Positions 16,697 through 26,300 of a stretch of DNA of 64,000 nucleotides are shown here, one piece after another. Each line of letters opens with the position of its first letter. Position 1 is the first letter of the stretch. The notes below the pieces were generated by a model. The model saw nothing but the letters and a program-made list of their open reading frames with translations, was not told the DNA's origin and ran no database searches. The position numbers were made by a program, and so were the translations under genes. The stretch is from Sphaerochaetaceae bacterium (GTDB lineage Bacteria; Spirochaetota; Spirochaetia; Sphaerochaetales; Sphaerochaetaceae), in contig JAQQAR010000087.1 in NCBI GenBank assembly GCA_028532765.1, forward strand, positions 62,001 to 126,000. Direction: 5' to 3'.

Positions 16697-19600
16697 TTAC
16701 CCTAAAAGCCGATCAAGTTTATAGAGTGCTTCCGTCTCTGCCTCCATCAAGGATTTTACATATTCCTGTACATTGGTCATTCCCTTATGAATTGCAAGGG
16801 AGAGAGCGGAAAGATAGATGATCTCTTGCATTGCCTCCTTGGTGTACCATGTCACCCCTTGGTGTTCATTAACTTGGGCGTATGCCCTGAGAGAAGGATC
16901 TTCAAGCAGTGTGGCCAAAATTTTCTTTGGGTCATCCTCGCTGTCGTCGACCATATGCGCACTGGCAGCTAGGATGGCCGCACTGTGGCAAGCCTTTCTT
17001 GCAAGTTCTTGTTCAAAACCAGCCTCACACAGTTGTTTGGAGAAGAAACGGGAGAGCAACAGCTTATCACTTGCCACCATTGCATCGCTTATGGTTGCAT
17101 CCTCACTGAGGAAAGGCTTCAGGAAGAGCGCTGCAGCCATGACTGATTCCATCTCATCAAGAATCCTGGTTCCTTGCAAGAAGAGTCTGCTCTCTTCCTT
17201 GCTGAAGAGAGAACTCATTCTCTGGATTTCCTCAAGCATGGAACTTGGACTTATTTCCCTGGGGATGGAAGGTAGTGACTTACGAGCCTCGGGGTGTAGG
17301 TTTTCCACAACTGCCGAGAGGTGTGTATATGCTTCTGCCAACAAGAGAATGAGCGTACGTTCTGTTTTGCTGGTTGCCTTTCCTTCCATCAGCCGTTTGA
17401 CCTGCTTGTGGAAGGAAGGAGAAAGGAAGTGATCCATTGCCTTGTAGACTGGTTTGAGCCTGAGTGCAAGGATTTCCTGTTCAAAGTTTGCAATACCTGA
17501 ATCTCCCATCTGTTCATACAGAGCAGAGTAGATACCATCAGTGTCCTCAACTTCCCGGATATTCAGGTATACCTTGGTCTCAAAACCTCGAAGGTGTACA
17601 AAGAATCCTTCGTCGAAGACCTTGAGGGAAGGTTTCATATAGGTTAGGCCATCGCTGAAAGAGTCCGTGATAACGTACCGCCTTCCTCCCACCGTCAGAT
17701 TCAAAGCCTCAGCAAGGCTGACTTCCTCAAGGTACTTGTCCCCATTTGATTTCTTTACTTTTTGGGCAGAGGACTTAATCCATCCTTCCACCACTTCATA
17801 CTGGTTGTTGTATAGAACCAGGACTCGTTCATGTTCTGTTCCATTCACGTAGCAGAATGCAGACTGTTGCACTTCCCCATCTCGATAAAGATCGAAGAGC
17901 TGGAAATTGTCCACACCACTGAAAAGGTATCGTTTCTTCAGGAGGGGGAAGATTCTTCGATAATGCTCCCCAATTAAGTATTCGTTGGGTTTTTCGTCCC
18001 AGTATGCTCGGCGGTATTCCATACCGTATTTTTCCCGGTACCCTTCAACCTGTCCGTGCCCGAACATGGGAAGCCCTGGCATGGTTACCAGCAAGGTACA
18101 TACACCAAAGTACTTGTCCCCATCCCCAAACTGGGCGATGGCAGTTTCTTCATCTGGGTTATTCATGAAGTTAACGAACCGTTTAAGAATCTCAGGGTCA
18201 AAGTTGAGCGTATTCTTAATGGTCTCTCGGTATTTCTGGTTTTCCTGGTTCTTGAGCATGTTCATAAATGCGCTGTTGTACACGCGATGCATTCCCAAGG
18301 TGCGGACAAAGTATCCTTCCATCATCCAGAACGCTTCTGCAAGCAACAGTGTATCAGGCAACTCCTCATTGATCCTGTCCACCACCTCTCTCCAGAACTC
18401 CTTGGGGATTTGCCTGTTGAATTCAGCCTCGTCCATACCATACTGAGCACGTCCGGCAATATCGCCTCCGTGGCCCGGTTTCGGGTACCAAAGTCGTTGG
18501 ATGTGTTTCTTGGCCAAGGTCATTGCAGCATCAAAGCGGATGATGGGAAAGTTGCTGGCAACATGCTTTATCTGTTGATAGACAGCCTCTCGTGTTACCG
18601 GGTTGAGGAAATCCAGCTGTGCAGTATCGTTCCAGGGCATTGATGTACCATCATTGCCATGGAAAATGTAGGTGGTTTCCCCATTTCTCAGATCCCTTCT
18701 CCTGAAGGTTACTGCAGCATCACTGCGATCGTAGTAATGATCCTCCAGCTTGATCTCAACATCCGGGTGTGAAGAAAGGTTTGGTCCATCATAGGTATAG
18801 GAAGGGAAGGGTGGATAACTTTGCTGGACGAAAAAGTCGCTGTGTTCAAAGACCCAATCTCCGTCGATTCCACAATGGTTTGGAACCATGTCACTGGCAA
18901 GCCGAATGCCTCGACTGGCACACCTCTTTCGAAGGTTGTCCAAGGCAGGCCATCCTCCGATTACCTCTGCAATCTCGTAATTTTTCAAGGAGTATGCGGA
19001 GGCTTCCGCATCAGGGTTGCCACAGAGGTTCTTGATTTTCTTGCTTGCGGTGCTTCTTTCCCAGAGCCCGATAAGCCAGAGTGCGGTAAAACCCCTGGTT
19101 GCAATATGATCGAGCTCTCGGTCAGGAATCTTATCCAAGGTATCAATAGGGTATTCATACTCTTTGGTCAGCTGGTCAAGCCATACAAGGGTAGATTTGG
19201 CAAGCATGATTACATTGGGCATCCAATTCCGGTCGGCAGTGACTGCCTCAAACTCCAGGTCATAGAGGGAAAAGTCGGGTACGAACATAACCGGGCTTCC
19301 CCCGTCTCCAGGGAAGTGTGGCTTTTCTTCTTCCTTGACCACATCGATTGCTTTCAGGAGCAACTCCTTCAAACGTTGGGGAATCAATTCCCCCCAGGTC
19401 TCAATGATGAATGAGATCTGGTCGGTCAGGGAATCTGGGTAGAGTTTTGCCGGTCTGGTGAGGAAGGAGAAGATGTCCTCGTCACTATTGGTCATCGATG
19501 CACTGGAGAGGGTATATCCCCCCATCAAAGCGGTTACAGCCTGGGCGGCCTTGGGGAAGGAAAGTCCTTCCGGGGCTAGGAATGGCTTGGTTGCCTTCAT

Positions 19601-20038
19601 GAGTGCTGGGTTTTCCTGCATGACCTGATGAATGAAATAGCCCCTGAGAGACTCCTCATAGAAGAATTCCAATGGCAGTCCCTGCTCGACCAAGAGCGGT
19701 GACGGGAACTCCTTCATGTAGAAGGCAAGCACTTCCTGGGCTGCGTGGTTCTTGTTGACCAATGTGGTCAGGCGGGTAAAGAAATCAGGTTCACTGTAGC
19801 TCAGGTAGTGGGAAAGAACACTCTGGTAGAGTTGATGCAGGACGGCCGAGGCATGGAGTTTTGCCGAGGAAATCCAGTCATTCCCTCCCTTTGCTTTTAC
19901 TTTCGTATTGAAAAGGTAGGCGAGTTCAGTTGCCTGCTTATAGAGATCTCCAAGGTCGGCATCTGACGGAAACAACGCTGGAAAAAAATCAATTTCAGTC
20001 CTTGTGCGAACTGAAATACGAAAATCACGTGTAATCAA
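16697..20038 (-). CDS. large alpha-amylase-family (GH13) protein
   Basis: An 1113-aa protein with a GH13 barrel in its middle. Conserved regions are DMVPNH (about 381-386), IRFDAAMTL with the nucleophile Asp (about 500), LLLAEAFW with the acid/base Glu (about 567) and MNNPDE (about 626) in the place of the usual NHD. No signal peptide is seen, so it probably works on internal glucans or maltodextrins. About 370 N-terminal and about 350 C-terminal residues do not resemble standard amylase domains to my eye. It starts with TTG at 20038, supported by GGGAGG six bases upstream. It is a single gene, lying between pth and the symporter gene on the minus strand. Confidence 0.85.
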   Translation of the reverse strand: MITRDFRISVRTRTEIDFFPALFPSDADLGDLYKQATELAYLFNTKVKAKGGNDWISSAKLHASAVLHQLYQSVLSHYLSYSEPDFFTRLTTLVNKNHAAQEVLAFYMKEFPSPLLVEQGLPLEFFYEESLRGYFIHQVMQENPALMKATKPFLAPEGLSFPKAAQAVTALMGGYTLSSASMTNSDEDIFSFLTRPAKLYPDSLTDQISFIIETWGELIPQRLKELLLKAIDVVKEEEKPHFPGDGGSPVMFVPDFSLYDLEFEAVTADRNWMPNVIMLAKSTLVWLDQLTKEYEYPIDTLDKIPDRELDHIATRGFTALWLIGLWERSTASKKIKNLCGNPDAEASAYSLKNYEIAEVIGGWPALDNLRKRCASRGIRLASDMVPNHCGIDGDWVFEHSDFFVQQSYPPFPSYTYDGPNLSSHPDVEIKLEDHYYDRSDAAVTFRRRDLRNGETTYIFHGNDGTSMPWNDTAQLDFLNPVTREAVYQQIKHVASNFPIIRFDAAMTLAKKHIQRLWYPKPGHGGDIAGRAQYGMDEAEFNRQIPKEFWREVVDRINEELPDTLLLAEAFWMMEGYFVRTLGMHRVYNSAFMNMLKNQENQKYRETIKNTLNFDPEILKRFVNFMNNPDEETAIAQFGDGDKYFGVCTLLVTMPGLPMFGHGQVEGYREKYGMEYRRAYWDEKPNEYLIGEHYRRIFPLLKKRYLFSGVDNFQLFDLYRDGEVQQSAFCYVNGTEHERVLVLYNNQYEVVEGWIKSSAQKVKKSNGDKYLEEVSLAEALNLTVGGRRYVITDSFSDGLTYMKPSLKVFDEGFFVHLRGFETKVYLNIREVEDTDGIYSALYEQMGDSGIANFEQEILALRLKPVYKAMDHFLSPSFHKQVKRLMEGKATSKTERTLILLLAEAYTHLSAVVENLHPEARKSLPSIPREISPSSMLEEIQRMSSLFSKEESRLFLQGTRILDEMESVMAAALFLKPFLSEDATISDAMVASDKLLLSRFFSKQLCEAGFEQELARKACHSAAILAASAHMVDDSEDDPKKILATLLEDPSLRAYAQVNEHQGVTWYTKEAMQEIIYLSALSLAIHKGMTNVQEYVKSLMEAETEALYKLDRLLG

Positions 20039-20137
20039 ATCACGCCTCCCTGAGGGTGGTTATATCCCTGATATTGGTACTCCAAGTATATCACGAGTGG
20101 CCATGGTTGTAACCACTTTCTTGGGAATTGGACGCTG

Positions 20138-20668
20138 TTAGACTAATGTATTTGTGACAGGAAGAGTAGGAATATCGTCTATTAGCATTTGTTTCGCTGA
20201 ATCAAGAATCAAGGGAAGTGAAATCTCTTCTTCAGGGGAGAAGCGTTGTAAGACAAAGGAGGAAACGGTTCCATGCTTTGGTCTTCCGATTCCAATACGA
20301 AGTCGAAGGAACAAGTCGTCCTTGATATGGCTCTTGATTGACTTCAATCCATTGTGTCCCTGAAGGCCACCACCACGCTGCATCCTGATTGTCCCAAAGG
20401 GAAGCTCCAGATCGTCATGGATGACCAGGACATCTTGTGCTGTATAGGAGAAGAAATCCATACAAGAGCGAACGGATTTTCCGCTTTCGTTCATATAGGT
20501 ATGGGGCTTAAGTAGCCTGGTTCCCCCATCCTGGGCAATCAGCCCATTGAATTTCTGTGACCATGAGAGTGTCGGGTACATATGATCACAAACCATCCAG
20601 CCTACATTGTGCCGGGTTTTCTCATACGCTTTACCAGGGTTGCCGAGAAATACCAGAAGTTTTACCAT
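20138..20668 (-). CDS. pth: peptidyl-tRNA hydrolase
   Basis: A 176-aa enzyme that frees tRNA from prematurely released peptidyl-tRNA. The catalytic His lies in TRHNVGW, the conserved Asn in KPHTYMNESG, and the Asp in VIHDDLELPFG; GGLQGHNGLKSI is also typical. Length is slightly short for the family. ATG 20668 has no ribosome binding site, and a TATGAT -10 box ends five bases upstream, suggesting a leaderless mRNA. Only 35 bp separate it from the divergent methionine operon. Confidence 0.93.
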   Translation of the reverse strand: MVKLLVFLGNPGKAYEKTRHNVGWMVCDHMYPTLSWSQKFNGLIAQDGGTRLLKPHTYMNESGKSVRSCMDFFSYTAQDVLVIHDDLELPFGTIRMQRGGGLQGHNGLKSIKSHIKDDLFLRLRIGIGRPKHGTVSSFVLQRFSPEEEISLPLILDSAKQMLIDDIPTLPVTNTLV

Positions 20669-20672
20669 ACCC

Positions 20673-20679
20673 TATCATA
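20673..20679. promoter_or_regulatory. overlapping divergent -10 boxes between pth and the methionine operon
   Basis: The heptamer TATCATA reads TATCAT on the plus strand (20673-20678) and TATGAT on the minus strand (20679-20674). Both match the -10 consensus in five of six positions, so one site may serve both directions. No strong -35 is seen on either side. Confidence 0.5.
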
Positions 20680-20703
20680 CGGACAAATAGAAGGAGAGAA
20701 AAG

Positions 20704-21033
20704 GTGTACATACTGGTAACCTATGTTCCTGATTCTCATCTTGAGGTAGTAAAGGAGGCTCTCTTCAAAGCTGGAGCTGGAAAGATGGGCTCCTATGATT
20801 CTTGTTGCTACCAAAGTCAAGGAACCGGCCAATTTCGTCCTCTGCAAGGCTCATCTCCCTTCATTGGGCAGGTCGGAGAGCTTGCACAAGAGCGGGAGTG
20901 GCGTCTAGAATTGGTGGTTGATGAAGAATTTGCTGCCCCAGCGGTAGAGGCGCTCTTGGAGAGTCATCCCTACGAGGTCCCTGCTTATCATCTGATCCCG
21001 GTCTTGACCCTTGAAGGGTTGAGTGACGAATAG
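20704..21033 (+). CDS. YqfO/NIF3-insert-like (CutA-fold) protein
   Basis: A 109-aa stand-alone version of the alpha/beta domain that is inserted in NIF3/YqfO proteins and resembles CutA/PII folds. Features are VYILVTYVPDSHLEVVKEALFKAGAGKMGSY at the start (quoted in parts: VYILVTYVP, KEALFKAGAGKMGSY) and EALLESHPYEVPAYHLIPV-like end (ESHPYEVPAYHLIPV). GTG 20704 is chosen: AAGGAG lies seven bases before it, and the protein begins exactly at the domain edge. It heads the operon, eight bases before the COG1900 gene. The function is unknown; metal handling has been suggested for the family. Confidence 0.8.
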   Translation: MYILVTYVPDSHLEVVKEALFKAGAGKMGSYDSCCYQSQGTGQFRPLQGSSPFIGQVGELAQEREWRLELVVDEEFAAPAVEALLESHPYEVPAYHLIPVLTLEGLSDE

Positions 21034-21041
21034 GAGCCCCT

Positions 21042-22202
21042 ATGGCAAAGACAGTTGCCCAGATCAATGAGAAAATCAAGAAAGGTACGGTTGTCGTGGT
21101 CAGTGCAGAAGCATTTTCTGCGATGGCAAAAGAGAAGGACCTCAAAGAACTCAGTGAAGAGGTGGATATCGTAACCACAGCCACCTTTGGTCCGATGTGC
21201 TCCAGTGGAGCAATCATCAATTTCGGACACTGGTCTCCCGGTATCCGTATGGAAGAGATTACCCTCAATGGGGTGAATGCCTACGAGGGGCTTGCTGCAG
21301 TTGATACCTACATAGGTGCAACCAGTGAATCCAAGTTTGATGCTACCTACGGTGGAGCGAATGTTATCGAGGAGTTGATCGATGGCAAGGATGTCCGTCT
21401 GCATGCCAGGGGAAAAGGAACTGATTGTTATCCCACCAAGGAGATTGATACCTATATCAACAAGGATACCATCAACGAGTTCTATCTCTTCAATCCCCGA
21501 AACGCCTACCAGAACTATGCAGCAGCAACCAACAGCACGAACCGGATCAGGTACACCTATATGGGCAGTCTTCTTCCCAGATTCTCAAATGTAACCTACT
21601 CCACCAGTGGTGAACTGAGTCCCCTCTTGAACGATCCCTACCTCAGAACCATTGGTCTTGGAACCCGGATCTTCCTTGGTGGAGGAGAGGGGTATGTGGT
21701 ATGGAACGGGACCCAGTTCAATACCAGACGGGAACGTACCCCAGAAGGTATTCCCACCCTGCCTGGGGCAACCCTTGCTGTTATAGGGGATGCGAAACAG
21801 ATGTCGAGGGAGTATATCCGCTCTGCCTACTATGAGAAGTATGGTATCTCGATGTTTGTCGGTATCGGTATCCCCATACCGGTACTTGATGAGGAAATGG
21901 CAGCCCATCTAGCCATCTCAAATGAGAAGATCACCACCAATATTCTGGACTATGGGCAGGATGGACACCCATCGGTCGGAACCTGTTCCTATGCCCAGCT
22001 TGCCAGTGGAGCAGTCACCTTGAGTGATGGAAAGGAAGTAAAGACAGCTCCACTCTCTTCCCTTGCCAAGGCACGGGAGATTGCCGATGTCTTGGCTTCC
22101 TGGATCAAGGAGAAACGATTCTTCCTCTCTGAGCCAGTCCATACGTTCCCTACTGACAGTTTTGTAAAACCTTTGGTTCCTCGCGAAGGAGGTGAGAAAT
22201 GA
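21042..22202 (+). CDS. homocysteine biosynthesis protein, COG1900/DUF39
   Basis: A 386-aa protein of the HcyBio family. In methanogens the homologue MA1821, with the NIL-ferredoxin MA1822, makes homocysteine from aspartate semialdehyde and sulfide. Two cysteines stand in conserved-looking blocks, C53 in TFGPMCSSG and C129 in GTDCYPTK, and could carry a persulfide. The C-terminal CBS domains found in some archaeal forms are absent. The next gene (NIL-ferredoxin) overlaps by four bases, and metH and metF follow, which fits a role in making homocysteine for methionine. Confidence 0.88.
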   Translation: MAKTVAQINEKIKKGTVVVVSAEAFSAMAKEKDLKELSEEVDIVTTATFGPMCSSGAIINFGHWSPGIRMEEITLNGVNAYEGLAAVDTYIGATSESKFDATYGGANVIEELIDGKDVRLHARGKGTDCYPTKEIDTYINKDTINEFYLFNPRNAYQNYAAATNSTNRIRYTYMGSLLPRFSNVTYSTSGELSPLLNDPYLRTIGLGTRIFLGGGEGYVVWNGTQFNTRRERTPEGIPTLPGATLAVIGDAKQMSREYIRSAYYEKYGISMFVGIGIPIPVLDEEMAAHLAISNEKITTNILDYGQDGHPSVGTCSYAQLASGAVTLSDGKEVKTAPLSSLAKAREIADVLASWIKEKRFFLSEPVHTFPTDSFVKPLVPREGGEK

Positions 22203-22612
22203 AAAAGCGATATGCCTTGCGATTCTCTCCCACCTTGGTGGAGCAACCTATTGTAAGCAAGCTTGCCCGATCATACGATGTGGATATCAATATCCTCAAC
22301 GCAGATGTTGCCAGTGGCCGTGGGGGAAAGCTCATTGTTGAGTTGAGTGGAACCGAGCAAGACTTGGATGCGAGTGTCATTTATCTCGGAGAGATCGGAG
22401 TTATCGTCTCTGAGATGGTCAAGGAGCTGCTCTTCAACCAGGATGGGTGTATCGACTGTGGTGCTTGCACGGCTGTCTGTTCCTCCGGTGCCTTATGGAT
22501 GGATTCTGAGGCAAAGCTGCAATTTGATGTATCACATTGTGTTGTGTGTGGGCTCTGTGTCCATGCCTGCCCAATGCGCCTGTTTGAGGTATCACACGAA
22601 CGGGAGGCATAG
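22199..22612 (+). CDS. NIL domain-2x[4Fe-4S] ferredoxin
   Basis: A 137-aa protein. The first 75 residues form a NIL domain, a ligand-binding fold also seen on methionine ABC transporters. The rest is a two-cluster ferredoxin with C-x2-C-x2-C-x3-C sets in CIDCGACTAVC and CVVCGLCVHAC. This is the architecture of MA1822, the electron-carrier partner of COG1900 in homocysteine formation. The start overlaps the COG1900 gene by four bases, so translation is coupled. It probably delivers electrons to reduce a persulfide or thiocarbonyl intermediate. Confidence 0.9.
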   Translation: MKKRYALRFSPTLVEQPIVSKLARSYDVDINILNADVASGRGGKLIVELSGTEQDLDASVIYLGEIGVIVSEMVKELLFNQDGCIDCGACTAVCSSGALWMDSEAKLQFDVSHCVVCGLCVHACPMRLFEVSHEREA

Positions 22613-22614
22613 AA

Positions 22615-23349
22615 TTGTATCAGAGGAGAGCTTATCGCCAGAGCATGGGGTCTGCCCGTTTCTCTTCATTCTCCCTTTCTATTGGGGAGAGTGATGTTTG
22701 GATTGGGTTTCAGGGACCTGCCGATAAGAACTCCCTACAGGCTGAAACGACAACCCTTTTAAGACGACTGAGAAGGGAGCTTCTTGACTATGGGGATCCC
22801 GATCTGTTTACCAGCTTTGTTCCCTTGCAACCGAAGGGAGACCTCTCTGTATTGTTGCAACGTATGTTTGATGCAGGGAAACGTTCAGGTACTGGCCCTT
22901 TTTCCAGTGTAGCGGGGGCAATCGCAGAGCGCCTTGGAAGGCATCTCAAGGACCAGTTTGGTCTCTCGGAGATTGTTGTTGAGAATGGTGGTGATTTATA
23001 TATCGATGTCCTAAAACCTCTCTCTGTGCAGCTTTTTGCACCAACGAGTCCTCTTTCAGGGAAGCTTTCCATTATAGTTGATCCTTCGTATGGCCCGATG
23101 GGAGTCTGTACCAGCTCAGGAAAAATTGGACACTCAATAAGTTTCGGTAGGGCTGATGCTGTTATGGTTGCATGCAAAGATGCTGCCCTTGCGGATGCGT
23201 ATGCGACAGCATACTGCAACCGTGTCTCCGGGAAAGCGGATGTGAAGAAGGTATGCGAAGCGCTTACAAGGCAGGAAGAAGTCCTCTCCGCTGTAGTAGT
23301 TTTTGAAGACACGTTGGCCGTGGGTGGCCATTTGGAGGTAGGTACCTGA
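22615..23349 (+). CDS. UPF0280 family protein (COG2122, ApbE-like)
   Basis: A 244-aa protein with the ApbE-like UPF0280 pattern: SVAGAIAERLGRHL, VVENGGDLYID, VCTSSGKIGHSISFGRADAV and KDAALADAYATAYCNRV. COG2122 proteins often travel with COG1900 and NIL-ferredoxin genes and have been linked to sulfur transfer in methanogens; the reaction is not settled. The gene begins two bases after the ferredoxin stop and ends one base before metH, so it belongs to the same operon. Confidence 0.85.
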   Translation: MYQRRAYRQSMGSARFSSFSLSIGESDVWIGFQGPADKNSLQAETTTLLRRLRRELLDYGDPDLFTSFVPLQPKGDLSVLLQRMFDAGKRSGTGPFSSVAGAIAERLGRHLKDQFGLSEIVVENGGDLYIDVLKPLSVQLFAPTSPLSGKLSIIVDPSYGPMGVCTSSGKIGHSISFGRADAVMVACKDAALADAYATAYCNRVSGKADVKKVCEALTRQEEVLSAVVVFEDTLAVGGHLEVGT

Positions 23350-23350
23350 C

Positions 23351-26300
23351 ATGAATAGAAAAGAATACTTGCAGGTGTTGCTTGAAAAGAGAATTGTGCT
23401 CCTTGATGGGGCTATGGGTACCATGATCCAGAAGCAGGGATTGCAGGCCGAGGATTATACCTTGGAGGATATTTCGGCACCTGGCTGTAATGAATTTCTC
23501 AACCTCAGCAGGGGTGATGTCATTTATCAGATTCACCAAGAGTACTTATCCTCTGGTGCCGATATCATCGAGACCAATACCTTCTGTGCGAATGCATTCA
23601 ACCTTGCAGAGTATGGTCTATCAGGAGAAGTGGAACCTATCAACCTGGCTGCCTGTGAAATAGCACGTGAGGCAGCTGCAGACTATGAAGCAACCCATGA
23701 CGGATATGCCTTTGTTGCAGGGGTTCTTGGTCCTTCCAACCGTTCGCTCTCCTTCTCCGAGAAGGTAGAAGACCCAGCATATCGACAAAAAGACTTTTCC
23801 TCTTTCCTAGAGATGTACCGTGAACAAGTTCGCTCGCTGCTGCAAGGAGGGGTAGACCTCCTCCTCATTGAAACGGTATTCGATACCTTGGTGGCAAAAA
23901 GTGCCATTATTGCATGCCTTCAGGAGATGGAAGCACAACAGAGGACCATTCCCCTGATGGTGAGTGTAACCTTCAGTGACCAGAGTGGAAGGACGCTCAG
24001 TGGTCAGACCCTGGAGGCTTTTGTAGCTAGCCTTGCACCTTTTCCGTTATTCAGCCTTGGACTCAACTGTTCCACCGGGCCAAATGAGATGCTTCCTCTT
24101 ATCGAGAAGCTCTCTGGGCTCTGCCCATTCTATATTAGTGCCCATCCCAATGCAGGTTTCCCGGATAAGGAAGGAAATTATCAGCTGCAGGCACAACAGA
24201 TGGCAAAAGATCTTGCCCCTGCCCTACAAAAAGGGTATCTGAACATTCTCGGCGGATGTTGTGGTACCACCCCCTTTCATATCAAGGCATTGAAGGAAGC
24301 CTCTACTCAGGCTGTGGTTCGGCAGCTGCCTTCGATAGCTTCTTCCCTAGCCTTGAGTGGGATGGATGTTGTGCAGGAGAAAGAGGGTGAACTGCTGTTA
24401 GTTGGAGAGAGAACCAATGTGGCAGGTTCGAGAAAGTTTGCCCGACTGATCAAGGAAGAAAAGTGGGAAGAGGCGCTTCAGATTGCACGGGAGCAAGTAG
24501 CCCATGGCTCTTCTGTCTTGGATCTCTGTATGGATGCATCCATGCTTGATGCAGAGAAGAGTATGAAGAACTTCCTACGCCATATTGCAAGTGACCCCTC
24601 AGTGGCAAAGGCAGCAATCATGATCGACTCCTCAGATTGGGAGGTTGTCTCCTCTGCACTGGGAGAGGTCCAGGGACGAGGGATCGTTAACTCAATCAGT
24701 CTGAAAGAGGGAGAGGAAACCTTCATTTCCCATGCCAAGCATATTGCCCGCTACGGTCATGCAATGGTGGTCATGTTGTTTGATGAGGAGGGACAGGCTG
24801 CTACCTATGAACGTAAGATTGCCATAGCAAAGAGGAGCTATTCCCTGCTTAGTCAGGCAGGGATAAGGGATGAAGATATTATCTTTGATGCAAATGTCCT
24901 CTCTATTGCCACCGGTATCGAAGAGCACGATACCTATGCCCGAGATTTCATTCTTGCCACCCGGGAGCTTAAGCGGCTTTATCCACGTTGCCATACCAGC
25001 GGAGGAGTGAGCAATCTTTCTTTCTCGTTTCGTGGAAATGATGCACTTCGTTCAGCTATGCATGCCCTCTTGTTGGAGTTGGCTGACCTTGATATGGCAA
25101 TCATCAATCCAGCGAGTCTCATTGATGTTCAGACATTGAACAAGGATGTTCATTCCACCATTGAAAAGGCACTGATGGCAGAGGGTGGTGATCTGGCAGA
25201 TATCAGGGCTGAACTCATCAATCTTGCCTTGACCATGCAGAGTGAGGATACTCCCAAGAAGAAGACGACTCCTCGCTCTGTGAGAAGTGCTTCTGATCGT
25301 CTCTATGATGCAGTGGTCTCTGGGGACCATACCTATCTTTCCCAGGACTTGGAGGCAGTGGAAGAAGAGAATCCTCTCTCCTTGGTGGAAGGCCCCTTGA
25401 TGGATGGTATGAAGGAGGTAGGTCGGCTCTTTGGAAAAGGAAAGCTGTTCCTACCCCAGGTGGTACGAAGTGCGAGAACGATGAAGATTGCGGTTGATAT
25501 CCTCCAGCCACGTATTACTGCCTATTTAGAGAAGAACTTGCATGGAACAGGGAATCAAAAGAAGCTTGCTGTCCTTGCTACGGTCAAGGGCGATGTGCAT
25601 GATATCGGCAAAAATATTGTTGCGCTCATTCTCACATGCAATGGCTTTGAAGTCATCGATCTTGGGGTGATGGTCCCGTCTGCCGATATTTATGATGCAG
25701 CCATCAAATACCAGGCAGACATCGTAGGCCTGAGTGGTTTGATCACACCATCCTTGAAGGAGATGGAGGGAGTCATCTCCCTATTCGAGGAGAGGGGCTC
25801 CACCATCCCCATCTTTGTGGGAGGGGCAACTACGAGTGAGCTGCATACAGCGGTGAAGCTTTCGGTACGATACTCGAATCCTGTCATTCAGACAAAGGAT
25901 GCTTCTGCCATGGCCTTGGCGGCCAATGAGGTGGTAGGTCCCAACCGCCTCACATTTTTTCATGAAGTAGATGAGCGCTATTGCCAACTCAGGAAGGACC
26001 ATCAGGATGCAAAAGAGGTGAAGCATTCCTCTGTTGCTGTTGGATATGCTTCCTCCTTGGAAAGCAGTGAGCAAAAGAGCGTGGGAACGAATGCGAAAAA
26101 CTATGGGGTGAACACCCTTGAAGACATTCCTCTCTCTGATTTGCTGGAGCTCATCAACTGGAATATGTACTGCGCTGCATGGAAGGTTCCTCCTTCCAGC
26201 GAAGAGGGCGTAAGACTCATCAAACAAGCGAAAGCGCTTCTGGATGAGGAGAAAATCCGACTTCTCTTCGAAAGTGGATGTAAGATTGTTTATGGGGTGT

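Noticed and set aside
20669-20703. SAM riboswitch or T-box before the methionine operon
   Set aside because: Only 35 bp separate the divergent genes, which is too short for either element.
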